Assembly (NCBI RefSeq): GCF_016888335.1
Contig: NZ_JAFEJG010000004.1
Coordinates: 1,550,001 to 1,614,000, forward strand
DNA from: Janibacter endophyticus
GTDB taxonomy: Bacteria; Actinomycetota; Actinomycetes; Actinomycetales; Dermatophilaceae
Reading direction: 5' to 3'
Length of the DNA: 64,000 nt
The notes beneath the pieces are model-generated. The model had not been told where the DNA came from and did no database searches. It was given only the letters and a program-made list of their open reading frames with translations. The translations under genes were made by a program, and so were the position numbers. Positions 28,203 through 37,153 of the stretch are shown here, one piece after another (position 1 is the stretch's first letter; each line of letters starts with the position of its first letter).

Positions 28203-28260
28203 TTCGCACGAGCCAAGGCTCGTGTCGCCTCGCTCGGGTAGGAGCCTTGGCTCGTGCGAA
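28203..28260. repeat. Palindromic intergenic repeat (REP/BIME-like), copy 1
   Basis: Two 19-base arms (28203-28221 and 28242-28260) pair perfectly around a 20-base spacer. Each arm contains its own small palindrome GAGCCAAGGCTC / GAGCCTTGGCTC. The right arm runs straight into the CGAAGGGG octamer. The same arms with a spacer of the same length occur at 39905-39958. It lies 72 bases behind the radical SAM gene, in the 201-bp gap before the FAD/Fe-S gene. Confidence 0.9.
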
Positions 28261-28332
28261 GGGGGAGGGGTCGGGAGCCCACGGGGCGGACCGGTGGCGG
28301 GATAGCCGGGGCGTCGGGGGAGAATGCCGCGC

Positions 28333-31203
28333 ATGAGCGTGTCTGTCGACGACCTGGGCCAGGCGCTGTCCCGTGCGGGCATCGACGACGTCCGCACCGA
28401 CCCGCTCTCGATCGGCATGTACGCGGCCGACGCCTCGATCTACCGCATCCCCCCGCGCGCGGTCGTCATGCCCCGGCACGTCGACGAGATCACGGCCGCC
28501 CTCGAGGTCGCCCGGGCCACGGGCGTCCCGGTCACCGCCCGCGGCGCGGGCACCTCCTGCGCCGGCAACGCGATCGGCCCCGGCATCGTCCTCGACACGA
28601 GCCGTCACCTGGGCCGGGTCCTCGAGGTCGACCCCGAGAGCCGCACCGCCCTCGTCGAGCCGGGCACCGTCCATGCGACCCTCCAGGCCCAGGCCGTCGC
28701 GGCGGGGCTGCGCTTCGGCCCCGACCCGAGCAGCCACACCCGCTGCACCGTCGGCGGGATGATCGGCAACAACGCCTGCGGCAACCGCGCCCTCGGGTAC
28801 GGCCGCACCTCCGACAACGTCACCGCGATGTCCCTCCTCCTCGCCGACGGACGACGGGTCGAGGCGACGACCGGCGTCGGCGGCACCCCTTCGCTCACCG
28901 GCGCCGACGACGTCCTCGCCCGCCTCGCCGAGCTCACCGACGCGCACCTCGCGGCGATCCGCACCGAGCTGGGCCGCTTCGGGCGGCAGGTCAGCGGGTA
29001 CGCCCTCGAGCACCTCCTGCCCGAGCACGGGCGCGACGTCGGCCGGATGCTCGTCGGCTCCGAGGGCACCCTCGCCGTCGTGACGCAGGCGCGCGTCCGC
29101 CTCGTCACCGACCCGCCGGCCACCTGCCTCGTGGCCCTCGGCTTCGTCGACATCTACGCCGCCGGCGACGTCGCCCCGGCCCTGGGCCGGCTCGGCGCGG
29201 TCGCGGCCGAGGGGATCGACCGGCGCATCGTCGACGTCACGCGCGAGCGTCGCGGCCCCGACCACGTCCCGGACCTGCCGAAAGGGGATGCCTGGCTCTT
29301 CGTCGAGGTCACCGGGGAGTCCCCGGCCGAGGCGCTCGAGCGTGCCCGCCGGGTCGTCACCGGGGTCAGCGCCCTCGACGCCCGGATCGTCACCGACCCG
29401 GCCGAGGCCCGCGCGCTGTGGCGCATCCGTGAGGACGGCGCCGGTCTGTCCGGGCGCTCGCAGCGCGACCGGCCGGCTCACGCTGGCTGGGAGGACGCCG
29501 CCGTCCCACCGGAGCGGCTCGGCGACTACCTCCGGGCCTTCGACGACCTGCTCGAGGAGCACGACGTCCAGGGCCTGCCGTACGGGCACTTCGCCGACGG
29601 CTGCCTGCACGTGCGGCTCGACACCGACCTCACCTCGGCGGGTGCGGAGCAGCGCTACCGGTCCCTCGTCGAGGCGGCCGCGGATCTCGTCGCCGCGCAC
29701 GGAGGCTCGCTCTCCGGCGAGCACGGCGACGGCCGGGCCCGCAGCGCGCTGCTGCCCCGGATGTACTCGCCCGAGGTCATCTCGCTCTTCGGGGCCGTCA
29801 AGCACGCACTCGACCCCGACAACCTCCTCAACCCGGGCGTCCTCGTCGACCCGGACCCCGTCGAGGCGCACCTGCGCATCCCGCGTGCCCGCTCGCTGAC
29901 CCGCGCCGCAGACGGTCTCGCCTTCACCTATCCCGAGGACGACGGCGACCTCACCCAGGCGCTGCACCGGTGCACCGGCGTCGGCAAGTGCCGGGCGGCC
30001 GGCACGCCGACGACGGTGATGTGCCCGAGCTACCAGGCCACCCGCGAGGAGCGCGACTCCACCCGCGGTCGTGCCCGGGCGCTCCAGGAGATGCTCGACG
30101 GCGCCACGATCACCGGCGGCTGGCGCAACCCGGCGGTCCACGAGGCCCTCGACCTGTGCCTGTCCTGCAAGGGCTGCGCGAGCGACTGCCCGACCGGCAT
30201 CGACATGGCGACCTACAAGTCCGAGGTGCTCCATCAGAGCTACAAGGGGCGCCTGCGCCCGCGCAGCCACTACACCCTCGGCTGGCTGCCTCGGCTCGCT
30301 CGCGTCGCCTCCCGCACGCCACGACTCGTCAACGCCCTCACCCACCTGCCGGGCGCGCGGCGGCTCACGCTCCCGCTCGGCGGGGTCGACCCGCGGCGCA
30401 ACCTGCCGACCTTCGCCCGGGAGACCTTCCGGTCCTGGGCCCAGGACGAAGGGATGGTCCGTCGCCTCGACGAGGTGGTCGGGCTCGAGCACCCCGTGGC
30501 GGTCTTCGTGGACTCCTTCACCGACCACTTCAGCCCCCACGTCGGCCAGGCGGCCGTGGCCGTCCTGCGAGAGGCGGGGTACGCCCCCTTCGTCCCGGCG
30601 GAGCAGGGGTGCTGCGGGCTGACCCTCATCTCGACGGGTCAGCTCGACCAGGCCCGGCGCACGCTCGAGGGCGCGACGGCCGCGCTCTCACCGGTGGTGG
30701 CGGCCGGCGTGCCCGTCGTCGGTCTCGAGCCGAGCTGCACCGCCGCGCTGCGCCACGACCTGCCCCGGCTCGTCGACAGCCCGGCCGCGCGCGGCGTCGC
30801 CGGGTCCGTCCGGACCGTCGCCGAGCTGCTCACCGCCGCCATCGCCGACGGCCGGTGGCAGGCCCCGGACCTCACCGGCACCGAGATCGTCGCGCAGCCC
30901 CACTGCCACCACCACGCCGTGATGTCGTGGAAGGCCGACGAGGAGCTGCTCGCCGCGACCGGGGCCACCGTCCGCCGGCTCGGCGGGTGCTGCGGGCTCG
31001 CGGGCAACTTCGGCGTCGAGCTCGGCCACTACGAGGTCTCCGTCGAGGTCGCCCGGCAGCAGCTGCTCCCGGCGATCGAGGAGGCCTCGGCCGACGCGGT
31101 CGTTCTCGCCGACGGCTTCTCCTGCCAGACGCAGGTCGCCGATCTCACCGACCGCCAGGCGGTCCACCTCGTCGAGCTGCTCAGCCGCGCAGCGCGGCAG
31201 TGA
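28333..31203 (+). CDS. FAD-linked oxidase / Fe-S (GlcD-GlpC type) oxidoreductase fusion
   Basis: A 956-residue respiratory-type dehydrogenase for a 2-hydroxyacid such as D-lactate or D-2-hydroxyglutarate; the substrate is unknown. The N-terminal FAD_binding_4 part has PVTARGAGTSCAGNAIGPGI (about 60) and GGMIGNNACGNRALGYG (about 140). A FAD-oxidase C-terminal domain spans about 250-525 (GEHGDGRARSALLPRM). Two ferredoxin-like cluster sites follow (CTGVGKCRAAG and CLSCKGCASDCPTG, about 550-620), then two cysteine-rich CCG domains (EQGCCGLTL, GGCCGLAGNFG). The ATG at 28333 is preferred over 28324 because of the spacing to GGGGGAG. Its last 23 bases overlap the converging aminotransferase gene. 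Confidence 0.9.
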   Translation: MSVSVDDLGQALSRAGIDDVRTDPLSIGMYAADASIYRIPPRAVVMPRHVDEITAALEVARATGVPVTARGAGTSCAGNAIGPGIVLDTSRHLGRVLEVDPESRTALVEPGTVHATLQAQAVAAGLRFGPDPSSHTRCTVGGMIGNNACGNRALGYGRTSDNVTAMSLLLADGRRVEATTGVGGTPSLTGADDVLARLAELTDAHLAAIRTELGRFGRQVSGYALEHLLPEHGRDVGRMLVGSEGTLAVVTQARVRLVTDPPATCLVALGFVDIYAAGDVAPALGRLGAVAAEGIDRRIVDVTRERRGPDHVPDLPKGDAWLFVEVTGESPAEALERARRVVTGVSALDARIVTDPAEARALWRIREDGAGLSGRSQRDRPAHAGWEDAAVPPERLGDYLRAFDDLLEEHDVQGLPYGHFADGCLHVRLDTDLTSAGAEQRYRSLVEAAADLVAAHGGSLSGEHGDGRARSALLPRMYSPEVISLFGAVKHALDPDNLLNPGVLVDPDPVEAHLRIPRARSLTRAADGLAFTYPEDDGDLTQALHRCTGVGKCRAAGTPTTVMCPSYQATREERDSTRGRARALQEMLDGATITGGWRNPAVHEALDLCLSCKGCASDCPTGIDMATYKSEVLHQSYKGRLRPRSHYTLGWLPRLARVASRTPRLVNALTHLPGARRLTLPLGGVDPRRNLPTFARETFRSWAQDEGMVRRLDEVVGLEHPVAVFVDSFTDHFSPHVGQAAVAVLREAGYAPFVPAEQGCCGLTLISTGQLDQARRTLEGATAALSPVVAAGVPVVGLEPSCTAALRHDLPRLVDSPAARGVAGSVRTVAELLTAAIADGRWQAPDLTGTEIVAQPHCHHHAVMSWKADEELLAATGATVRRLGGCCGLAGNFGVELGHYEVSVEVARQQLLPAIEEASADAVVLADGFSCQTQVADLTDRQAVHLVELLSRAARQ

Positions 31204-32548
31204 CCTCGCCGAAGACCGCCGTGTGACCCGTGACGTCGGCCTCGGTCGACGCCGGGCACATGAGCGCCATGTTGTGGAAGGGCGTCATGAGGTAGCCGCG
31301 GTTGAGCAGGGCGAGGTGCAGGTACGCGTCGAGGTCGTCGTCGGCCGCCGCCGCAGACTCGGCGCCCGTCCGCGGCGCCGGTGAGGCGAAGCGGTACTCC
31401 GCCCGCGCCCCGAGCCGGCTCACCGACCACGGCAGCTCGTGCTCGTCGATCGCCGCCTGGACCCCGGCGGTGAAGTCCGTCGCGAGCCGGTCCATCCGCT
31501 CGAAGGCCTCGGGTGTCAGGACCTCGCCGAGCGTCGCCCGCGCCGCGGCCAGCGAGAGGGCGTTGCCGGCGAGGGTGCCGCCCACGCCACCGACGTCGAC
31601 GATGTCGGCGTCGCCCCGCTCGGTGCGCCGGGTCACCGCGTCCGCGACCTCCGCGGTGAGGCCGTAGGCGCCGATCGGCACCCCGCCGCCGATGGACTTG
31701 CCGATGACGACGATGTCCGGGTCGAGCCCCCAGGCGGTCGTCGCGCCGCCCCACCCGGCCGAGAAGGTGTGCGTCTCGTCGATCATGAGCAGCGCCCCGT
31801 GCTCGCTCGCGAGCGCCCGCAGACCCTTGAGGAAGCCCTCCTCGGGCAGGACGATCCCGATGTTGGTCAGCGCCGGCTCGGTGAGGATCGCGGCGACGTC
31901 CCCGTGGCGCAGCTGCTCCTCGACGCTCTCGAGGTCGTTCCACGTCGCGGCGCGGGTCGTGAGGTCGAGCGGCACCGGCGGGGCGACGTTGCCCGGGCGG
32001 CTCACGGTGCTCCCGTCGGGGCCGGGCAGCGCGAAGGTCTCGTCGACGCTGCCGTGGTAGCAGTGCCCGAAGACGAGGATCTTGGCCCGGCCGGTGACGA
32101 GGCGGGCGAGCCGGACCGCCCAACGGTTGGCGTCGGTCGCCGAGAGGGTGAAGCTCCACCGGTCCATCCCGAAGCGGCGGCTGAGGTCGGCCGCCACCCA
32201 CTCGGCGTCCTCGGTCGGCAGCATCGTCGTCAGCCCGCCGAGGTCCTCGGCCCGCCGACGGATCGCCGCGAGCGTCGGGTCGGGGGAGTGGCCAGCCATC
32301 GCGCCCGTGTCGCCGAGCGCCAGGTCGACGAGCTCGTGACCGTCGAGGTCCCGGATGCGGGCCCCCTTCGCGCTCTCGAGACCGAGGGGGAAACCGCCGG
32401 ACCACATGTTCATCCAGGTCATCGGCACCCGGCCGAAGAGGTGCTCGCCGGCCTCGTGGAGGGCGCGGCTGCGAGGGTTGCGCGCCGAGTAGTCGGCGAC
32501 CTCCGCGGCGAGCAGCTGGCGGAGGCGGGCACGGTCCACGGGCGTCAT
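31181..32548 (-). CDS. Class III PLP-dependent aminotransferase / glutamate-1-semialdehyde mutase-like
   Basis: A fold-type I PLP enzyme of 455 residues. The cofactor lysine is in VVIGKSIGGGVPIGAYGL (about residue 255), the PLP-contact Asp in ALLMIDETHTFSAGWGGATT and a family block in LVFGHCYHGSVDETF. It resembles glutamate-1-semialdehyde aminomutases and their relatives, but has LTTMLPTEDAEWVAADLSRR and a C-terminal MTPFHNMALMCPAST-type ending that I link to an uncharacterised subgroup. A heme-synthesis HemL is usually in another place, so I do not call it HemL. Its 3' end overlaps the FAD/Fe-S gene; its 5' end is divergent from the DUF2344 gene. Confidence 0.85.
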   Translation of the reverse strand: MTPVDRARLRQLLAAEVADYSARNPRSRALHEAGEHLFGRVPMTWMNMWSGGFPLGLESAKGARIRDLDGHELVDLALGDTGAMAGHSPDPTLAAIRRRAEDLGGLTTMLPTEDAEWVAADLSRRFGMDRWSFTLSATDANRWAVRLARLVTGRAKILVFGHCYHGSVDETFALPGPDGSTVSRPGNVAPPVPLDLTTRAATWNDLESVEEQLRHGDVAAILTEPALTNIGIVLPEEGFLKGLRALASEHGALLMIDETHTFSAGWGGATTAWGLDPDIVVIGKSIGGGVPIGAYGLTAEVADAVTRRTERGDADIVDVGGVGGTLAGNALSLAAARATLGEVLTPEAFERMDRLATDFTAGVQAAIDEHELPWSVSRLGARAEYRFASPAPRTGAESAAAADDDLDAYLHLALLNRGYLMTPFHNMALMCPASTEADVTGHTAVFGEVTAALRG

Positions 32549-32603
32549 GAGCCAAGGCTAGGCCTGAGGCACCCCCTTCGTCCCGACGTACGCTTGGGGG
32601 ATC

Positions 32604-33368
32604 ATGGCTCAGCGCACCCCCGACGGTCCTCCTCCGCCCCCGCCCGTCCAGAAGCTGCGGGTGCAGTACGCCCGACGGGGCAGGCTCCGGTTCTCCTCGA
32701 CCCGAGACTTCGCGCGAGCGCTGGAGCGGGCGCTGCGCCGGTCCGGTGTCCCGATGGCCTTCTCCGCAGGCTTCCACCCGCACCCGAAGATCTCCTACGC
32801 CAACGGCGCGCCCACGGGCATGGCCTCCGAGGCGGAGTACTTCGAGATCTCGGTGACCGAGCACGTGGACCCCGAGCGGGTGCGCCTCGCCCTCGACGAG
32901 GCGCTGCCCGAGGGCATCGACGTCATCACGGTCGTCGAGGCCCGGCCGGGCGCGCTCGCCGACCGGCTGCAGGCCAGTCGGTGGCGGATGGCCTTCGAGG
33001 GGGTCGCCGTCGAGGAGCTCCAGGGCGTCGTCGACGCCTTCCTCGCGCAGGAGCAGGTCGAGGTCTCCCGGATGTTCAAGCGGGGGCGCAGGTCCTTCGA
33101 CGCCCGCGGGCCGGTCATCGAGGCGCGCGTCGAGAGCGGCGTCGCCGGGGCTGCGCAGACCGCCTGTGCGATACTGACCACGGTCGTACGGCACACCACA
33201 CCGGCTGTACGCCCCGACGACGTCCTCAGCGCGTTGTCGCTCGTCACGCCGTTCGAGCCACCGAGACCGCCACTGGTCACCCGGCTCGAGCAGGGCGTGT
33301 GGGACGACGCGCAGGCAACGGTCATCGACCCGTTGACCGACGACGACACCGTCGGCCTGCAGAGGTGA
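32604..33368 (+). CDS. DUF2344/TIGR03936 protein, usual partner of the radical SAM protein
   Basis: Conserved actinomycete protein of 254 residues whose gene usually follows the TIGR03960 radical SAM gene and precedes rne. Family sequence includes KLRVQYARRGRLRFSSTRDF, LERALRRSGVPMAFSAGFHP and HPKISYANGAPTGMASEAEY. Function is unknown; a role as partner in the radical SAM reaction is inferred from gene neighbourhood. The ATG at 32604 lies just behind a promoter-like stretch (TACGCTTGGGGGATC). It is separated from its partner by 4.5 kb. Confidence 0.88.
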   Translation: MAQRTPDGPPPPPPVQKLRVQYARRGRLRFSSTRDFARALERALRRSGVPMAFSAGFHPHPKISYANGAPTGMASEAEYFEISVTEHVDPERVRLALDEALPEGIDVITVVEARPGALADRLQASRWRMAFEGVAVEELQGVVDAFLAQEQVEVSRMFKRGRRSFDARGPVIEARVESGVAGAAQTACAILTTVVRHTTPAVRPDDVLSALSLVTPFEPPRPPLVTRLEQGVWDDAQATVIDPLTDDDTVGLQR

Positions 33369-33410
33369 CGCGCTCGGCGCGAGCCGCCTGCGGGCAGCAC
33401 TGACTTTTCG

Positions 33411-33432
33411 GGCGTGGCGCGAGCGCCACGCC
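33411..33432 (+). other. Hairpin in the rne leader
   Basis: A perfect 10-bp inverted repeat GGCGTGGCGC / GCGCCACGCC with a two-base GA centre, 70 bases before the rne start. In E. coli, RNase E binds hairpins in its own leader to shorten its mRNA's life; a similar role here is inference only. No T tract follows, so a terminator is less likely. Confidence 0.5.
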
Positions 33433-33502
33433 GAGCCGCAGCAGCGGCCGGCTGATCCCTCCGGGGATGGTGTGGCACCGGTCCTGCCGCCGGAGGTGCC
33501 GC

Positions 33503-36298
33503 ATGGCGACCGACAAGACCGACCAGACCACCGAAGAATCGACCCTCCCGCTCGCCGCGGAGGGTGCCGAGAAGCCCGTCGAGGAGACCCTCGACGAGAC
33601 CTCCGAGCAGCCGGCCGACGAGGCCGAGGCCCCGGTCGAGGACCAGGACGAGGACACCGACGAGACCGAGGACGAGGCCGAGCAGGCTCCGGCCGCGACC
33701 GTCCCGAGCTTCGGTCTGCTCTTCCAGCCCCCCGAGCCGGTCGCGCCGCGCCGGGCCCCCCGCCGCGCTCCCGAGGCCGCCCCGGTCGAGGACGAGCGGG
33801 ACGACTCCCAGGACGCCGACGGCTCCGACGACGACAGCCAGGACCAGGACGGCCCGGAGGACCAGCAGGGCCAGCCGCGTCGTCGCCGCCGTCGTGGTGG
33901 CCGGGGCCGCAACCGCTCCGAGGACAGCAGCGACCCGGGCGAGGAGTCCGAGGACTCCGACGAGTCCGGCGAGGCGGACAGCGACGAGGCGAAGGGGGAG
34001 CAGCAGCCCTCCGGTCGCGGCCGGGGCCGTGGGCGGGGTCGTGGCCAGCAGGCGAGCAAGGACGAGTCCGACAGCGACACCTCCGACGACTCTGACGACG
34101 GCGACAGCGACAGCAGCGACGACCAGGACGACAGCAACGACCCCGGTGACGGCGAGGCTGGCTCGAGCCGTCGCCGCCGTCGTCGCCGCCGCGGCTCCGG
34201 GGGTGGGGGCAACGACTCCCAGGACGACCCGCCCGGCACCGTGACCCGGGTCCGTGAGGCCCGCACGGACCGCGACGAGCCGCAGGCCGTCAAGGGCTCG
34301 ACCCGCCTCGAGGCCAAGAAGCAGCGCCGCCGTGAGGGCCGCGAGGCCGGCCGGCGCCGCACGATCATCACCGAGGCCGAGTTCCTCGCCCGACGCGAGA
34401 GCGTCGAGCGGGTCATGGTCGTGCGCAGCTCCGGCGAGCGCACCCAGATCGGCGTGCTCGAGGACGACGTGCTCGTCGAGCACTACGTCTCGCGCGAGAC
34501 CACCTCGACGATGGTCGGCAACGTCTACCTCGGCCGGGTGCAGAACGTCCTGCCGAGCATGGAGGCCGCCTTCGTCGACATCGGCAAGGGCCGCAACGCC
34601 GTCCTCTACGCCGGTGAGGTCAACTGGGACGCCCACGGCGTCGGCAACGGCCAGGCGCGCCGCATCGAGAACGCGCTGTCCTCCGGCGACATGGTCCTCG
34701 TCCAGGTGACCAAGGACCCGATCGGTCACAAGGGCGCCCGGCTCACCTCGCAGGTCTCCCTGCCGGGCCGCTACCTCGTCTACGTGCCCGAGGGCAGCAT
34801 GACCGGCATCTCCCGCAAGCTCCCGGACAAGGAGCGGGCCCGGCTCAAGGGCATCCTCAAGGAGGTCGTCCCGGACAGCGCCGGCGTCATCGTGCGTACG
34901 GCCGCCGAGGGGGCCAGCGAGGAGGAGCTGAAGAAGGACGTCGAGCGCCTCACGAAGGCCTGGGACCGGATCTCCTCGAAGGTCGAGTCCAAGAAGGGCA
35001 AGAAGGGCAGCGGCCCGACGGTCCTGCACGCCGAGCCCGACATGACCGTCCGGGTCATCCGCGACATCTTCAACGAGGACTTCGCGAAGATGGTCGTCTC
35101 CGGCGAGGACGCCTGGCGCGAGATCAAGGGCTACGTCGACGACGTCGCGCCCGACCTCTCCGACCGGCTCGAGCGCTTCACGGGCGAGGGCGACGTCTTC
35201 GCAGCGCACCGCATCGACGAGCAGATCGCCAAGGCGATGGACCGCAAGGTGTGGCTGCCCTCCGGCGGCTCGCTCGTCATCGACCGTACCGAGGCGATGA
35301 CGGTCGTCGACGTCAACACCGGCAAGTTCGTCGGCTCCGGGGGCAACCTCGAGGAGACGGTGACGAAGAACAACATCGAGGCGGCCGAGGAGATCGTCCG
35401 CCAGCTCCGCCTGCGCGATATCGGCGGCATCATCGTCATCGACTTCATCGACATGGTCCTCGAGGCCAACCGGGACCTCGTCGTCCGGCGTCTCCTCGAG
35501 TGCCTCGGTCGCGACCGCACGAAGCACCAGGTCGCCGAGGTCACCTCGCTCGGCCTGGTCCAGATGACCCGCAAGCGGGTCGGCAGCGGCCTCATCGAGG
35601 TCTTCTCCGAGGTCTGCGAGTGCTGCCAGGGCCGGGGCATCCACGTCTCCTCGGAGCCGGTCGCCGGCGACTCCGGCAACCAGGGCGGCGGTCAGCGGGA
35701 CGACGGATCGGGCCGCGGTCGTGGCCGTGGCCGCGGCAAGGGGTCGAAGGGGGAGGAGCAGCAGCAGTCCGCCGCGAAGGTCCCCGAGCGCGAGCAGACC
35801 GACCAGAACGGCCGGACGGCTGCGCAGATCGCGGCGGCCGCGCACGCCGCCGCCATCCGCAACGTCGCCGGCGAGCCGAGCGAGGACGACGTCGCCGAGC
35901 TCGACCTCCAGGGCGCCGACACGCAGGACATCGTTCCCGAGGCGTCCATCGAGCCCGTCGATGAGGTCGAGCCGGTCCAGGCGGCCGAGCCCGAGCGCGC
36001 CCCCGCGTCCGAGCCCGACCCGACCCCCGAGCCCGAGCCGGCCCAGGAGCCGAGGCGCCGCCGCGGCGGCCGCCGCGCCGCCTCCAGCGGCGCGCCGGTG
36101 ACGCTCGAGGCAGTCGACCTCACGGCGACCGCGCCGAAGGCCGAGCCGCTGACGACGATCGCCGGCGAGGCCACGGCGGGGGAGCCGACCGCGGACCCCG
36201 AGCCCACCCCTTCGCCCGAGCCCGAGCCGGCCGCCCCGGCCCGCAAGAAGCGCAAGCGGGTCACCTCCGAGGCCGGCCCGCCCACGACGACGGACTGA
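33503..36298 (+). CDS. rne: Ribonuclease E/G family protein
   Basis: The main endoribonuclease for mRNA decay and rRNA/tRNA processing. The 931-residue protein has a catalytic core in the middle: an S1 domain (about 335-430, [20 protein letters not shown]), the Mg2+ Asp residues in [20 protein letters not shown] (about 600) and [11 protein letters not shown] (about 645), and the Zn-link [14 protein letters not shown] (about 710). It is flanked by disordered parts: residues 1-290 with acidic runs broken by Arg/Gly-rich patches ([13 protein letters not shown]-like), and a Pro/Glu/Ala-rich tail, as in mycobacterial RNase E. The ATG at 33503 follows GGAGGTG. Confidence 0.95.
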   Translation: MATDKTDQTTEESTLPLAAEGAEKPVEETLDETSEQPADEAEAPVEDQDEDTDETEDEAEQAPAATVPSFGLLFQPPEPVAPRRAPRRAPEAAPVEDERDDSQDADGSDDDSQDQDGPEDQQGQPRRRRRRGGRGRNRSEDSSDPGEESEDSDESGEADSDEAKGEQQPSGRGRGRGRGRGQQASKDESDSDTSDDSDDGDSDSSDDQDDSNDPGDGEAGSSRRRRRRRRGSGGGGNDSQDDPPGTVTRVREARTDRDEPQAVKGSTRLEAKKQRRREGREAGRRRTIITEAEFLARRESVERVMVVRSSGERTQIGVLEDDVLVEHYVSRETTSTMVGNVYLGRVQNVLPSMEAAFVDIGKGRNAVLYAGEVNWDAHGVGNGQARRIENALSSGDMVLVQVTKDPIGHKGARLTSQVSLPGRYLVYVPEGSMTGISRKLPDKERARLKGILKEVVPDSAGVIVRTAAEGASEEELKKDVERLTKAWDRISSKVESKKGKKGSGPTVLHAEPDMTVRVIRDIFNEDFAKMVVSGEDAWREIKGYVDDVAPDLSDRLERFTGEGDVFAAHRIDEQIAKAMDRKVWLPSGGSLVIDRTEAMTVVDVNTGKFVGSGGNLEETVTKNNIEAAEEIVRQLRLRDIGGIIVIDFIDMVLEANRDLVVRRLLECLGRDRTKHQVAEVTSLGLVQMTRKRVGSGLIEVFSEVCECCQGRGIHVSSEPVAGDSGNQGGGQRDDGSGRGRGRGRGKGSKGEEQQQSAAKVPEREQTDQNGRTAAQIAAAAHAAAIRNVAGEPSEDDVAELDLQGADTQDIVPEASIEPVDEVEPVQAAEPERAPASEPDPTPEPEPAQEPRRRRGGRRAASSGAPVTLEAVDLTATAPKAEPLTTIAGEATAGEPTADPEPTPSPEPEPAAPARKKRKRVTSEAGPPTTTD

Positions 36299-36324
36299 CG
36301 ACGTCGGTCCCCGGCGGCGCGGGT

Positions 36325-36379
36325 TTGGTGACCAGGCCCGCCCGCCGGTAGTCTTGACGCTCGGTGCGCCCACCGAGCG
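36325..36379 (+). promoter_or_regulatory. Promoter and start-site inverted repeat of rplU-rpmA
   Basis: A sigma-A-like promoter can be read as TTGGTG (36325-36330), 18 bases, TAGTCT (36349-36354). The predicted start near 36361 falls inside a perfect 9-bp inverted repeat, CGCTCGGTG (36358-36366) / CACCGAGCG (36371-36379), with a CGCC centre. It could be the first hairpin of the rplU leader or an operator. The 105-base leader is longer than its neighbours', which would suit autoregulation by L21, but this is inference. Confidence 0.55.
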
Positions 36380-36465
36380 GACGCCTCGAGCCCTTCTGGG
36401 CCCGCGGACTGTCGGCCGGTCAGACAGAGAGAGTGCGCCTTGCCAGCGAAAGTGAGTTCCCACTG

Positions 36466-36774
36466 ATGTACGCGATCGTTCGCGCGGGTGGCCGCCAGGA
36501 GAAGGTCTCCGTCGGCGACACCATCCTCATCAACCGCATCAAGGGCGAGGCCGGCGACGCCGTCGACCTCCAGCCCATCCTCGTCGTCGACGGCTCGACG
36601 ATCACCAGCGACGCCGACAAGCTCGCGAAGGTCTCCGTCAAGGCCGAGGTCGTCGGTCCCGCCAAGGGCCCGAAGATCACGATCATGAAGTACAAGAACA
36701 AGACCGGGTACAAGAAGCGCCAGGGCCACCGCCAGCCGCTCACCCAGGTCAAGATCACCGACATCAAGGCCTGA
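36466..36774 (+). CDS. rplU: 50S ribosomal protein L21
   Basis: L21 binds 23S rRNA in the large subunit. The 102-residue protein starts at the ATG at 36466 ([20 protein letters not shown]). The family signature lies near the end: [20 protein letters not shown]. It is followed by rpmA after 28 bases, the usual pairing, with its own promoter behind rne. Confidence 0.98.
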   Translation: MYAIVRAGGRQEKVSVGDTILINRIKGEAGDAVDLQPILVVDGSTITSDADKLAKVSVKAEVVGPAKGPKITIMKYKNKTGYKKRQGHRQPLTQVKITDIKA

Positions 36775-36802
36775 CGGCCGCGCAGCAGGAGGAACCACAG
36801 AC

Positions 36803-37066
36803 ATGGCATCGAAGAAGGGTGTGTCCTCGACCAAGAACGGTCGCGACTCCAACCCCCAGTACCTCGGCGTGAAGCGTTTCGGCGGCCAGGTCGTCGGCGC
36901 GGGCGAGATCCTCGTCCGTCAGCGCGGCACCCACTTCCACCCCGGCGACAACGTCGGCCGTGGCGGCGACGACACGCTCTTCGCCCTCACCGACGGCACC
37001 GTCCAGTTCGGCACCAAGCGTGGCCGCAAGGTCGTCAACGTCGTCCTCGCGGACAGCGCCAGCTGA
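36803..37066 (+). CDS. rpmA: 50S ribosomal protein L27
   Basis: L27 reaches the peptidyl transferase centre with its N-terminus. The 87-residue protein starts [20 protein letters not shown] and contains [20 protein letters not shown] and [13 protein letters not shown]. There is no Firmicutes-type cleaved extension before Ala2. AGGAGG-like sequence (AGCAGGAGGAA) precedes the ATG. Followed by a strong hairpin before obg. Confidence 0.98.
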   Translation: MASKKGVSSTKNGRDSNPQYLGVKRFGGQVVGAGEILVRQRGTHFHPGDNVGRGGDDTLFALTDGTVQFGTKRGRKVVNVVLADSAS

Positions 37067-37086
37067 CGACACCCGTAGCACCACGT

Positions 37087-37129
37087 CGAAGGGGGCGGGG
37101 TTCAGCGCCACGCTGACCCGCCCCCTTCG
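37087..37129 (+). terminator. Hairpin between rpmA and obg
   Basis: Stem CGAAGGGGGCGGG / CCCGCCCCCTTCG with an inner CAGCG / CGCTG arm, 20 bases behind the rpmA stop and 25 before obg. It probably ends or thins out the rplU-rpmA transcript ahead of obg. Both outer arms are the CGAAGGGG octamer. Confidence 0.8.
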
Positions 37130-37153
37130 CGCATCCCCCAGAGAGCAGGACAG

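Noticed and set aside
25156-30540. Open minus-strand frame of about 1800 codons
   Set aside because: It runs antisense to three well-supported genes (acyl-CoA synthetase, radical SAM, FAD/Fe-S) and has low-complexity Val/Asp/Leu/Gly content with no motifs.
32795-36463. Open minus-strand frame over rne
   Set aside because: Antisense to rne; repeats mirror its acidic and Pro-rich parts.
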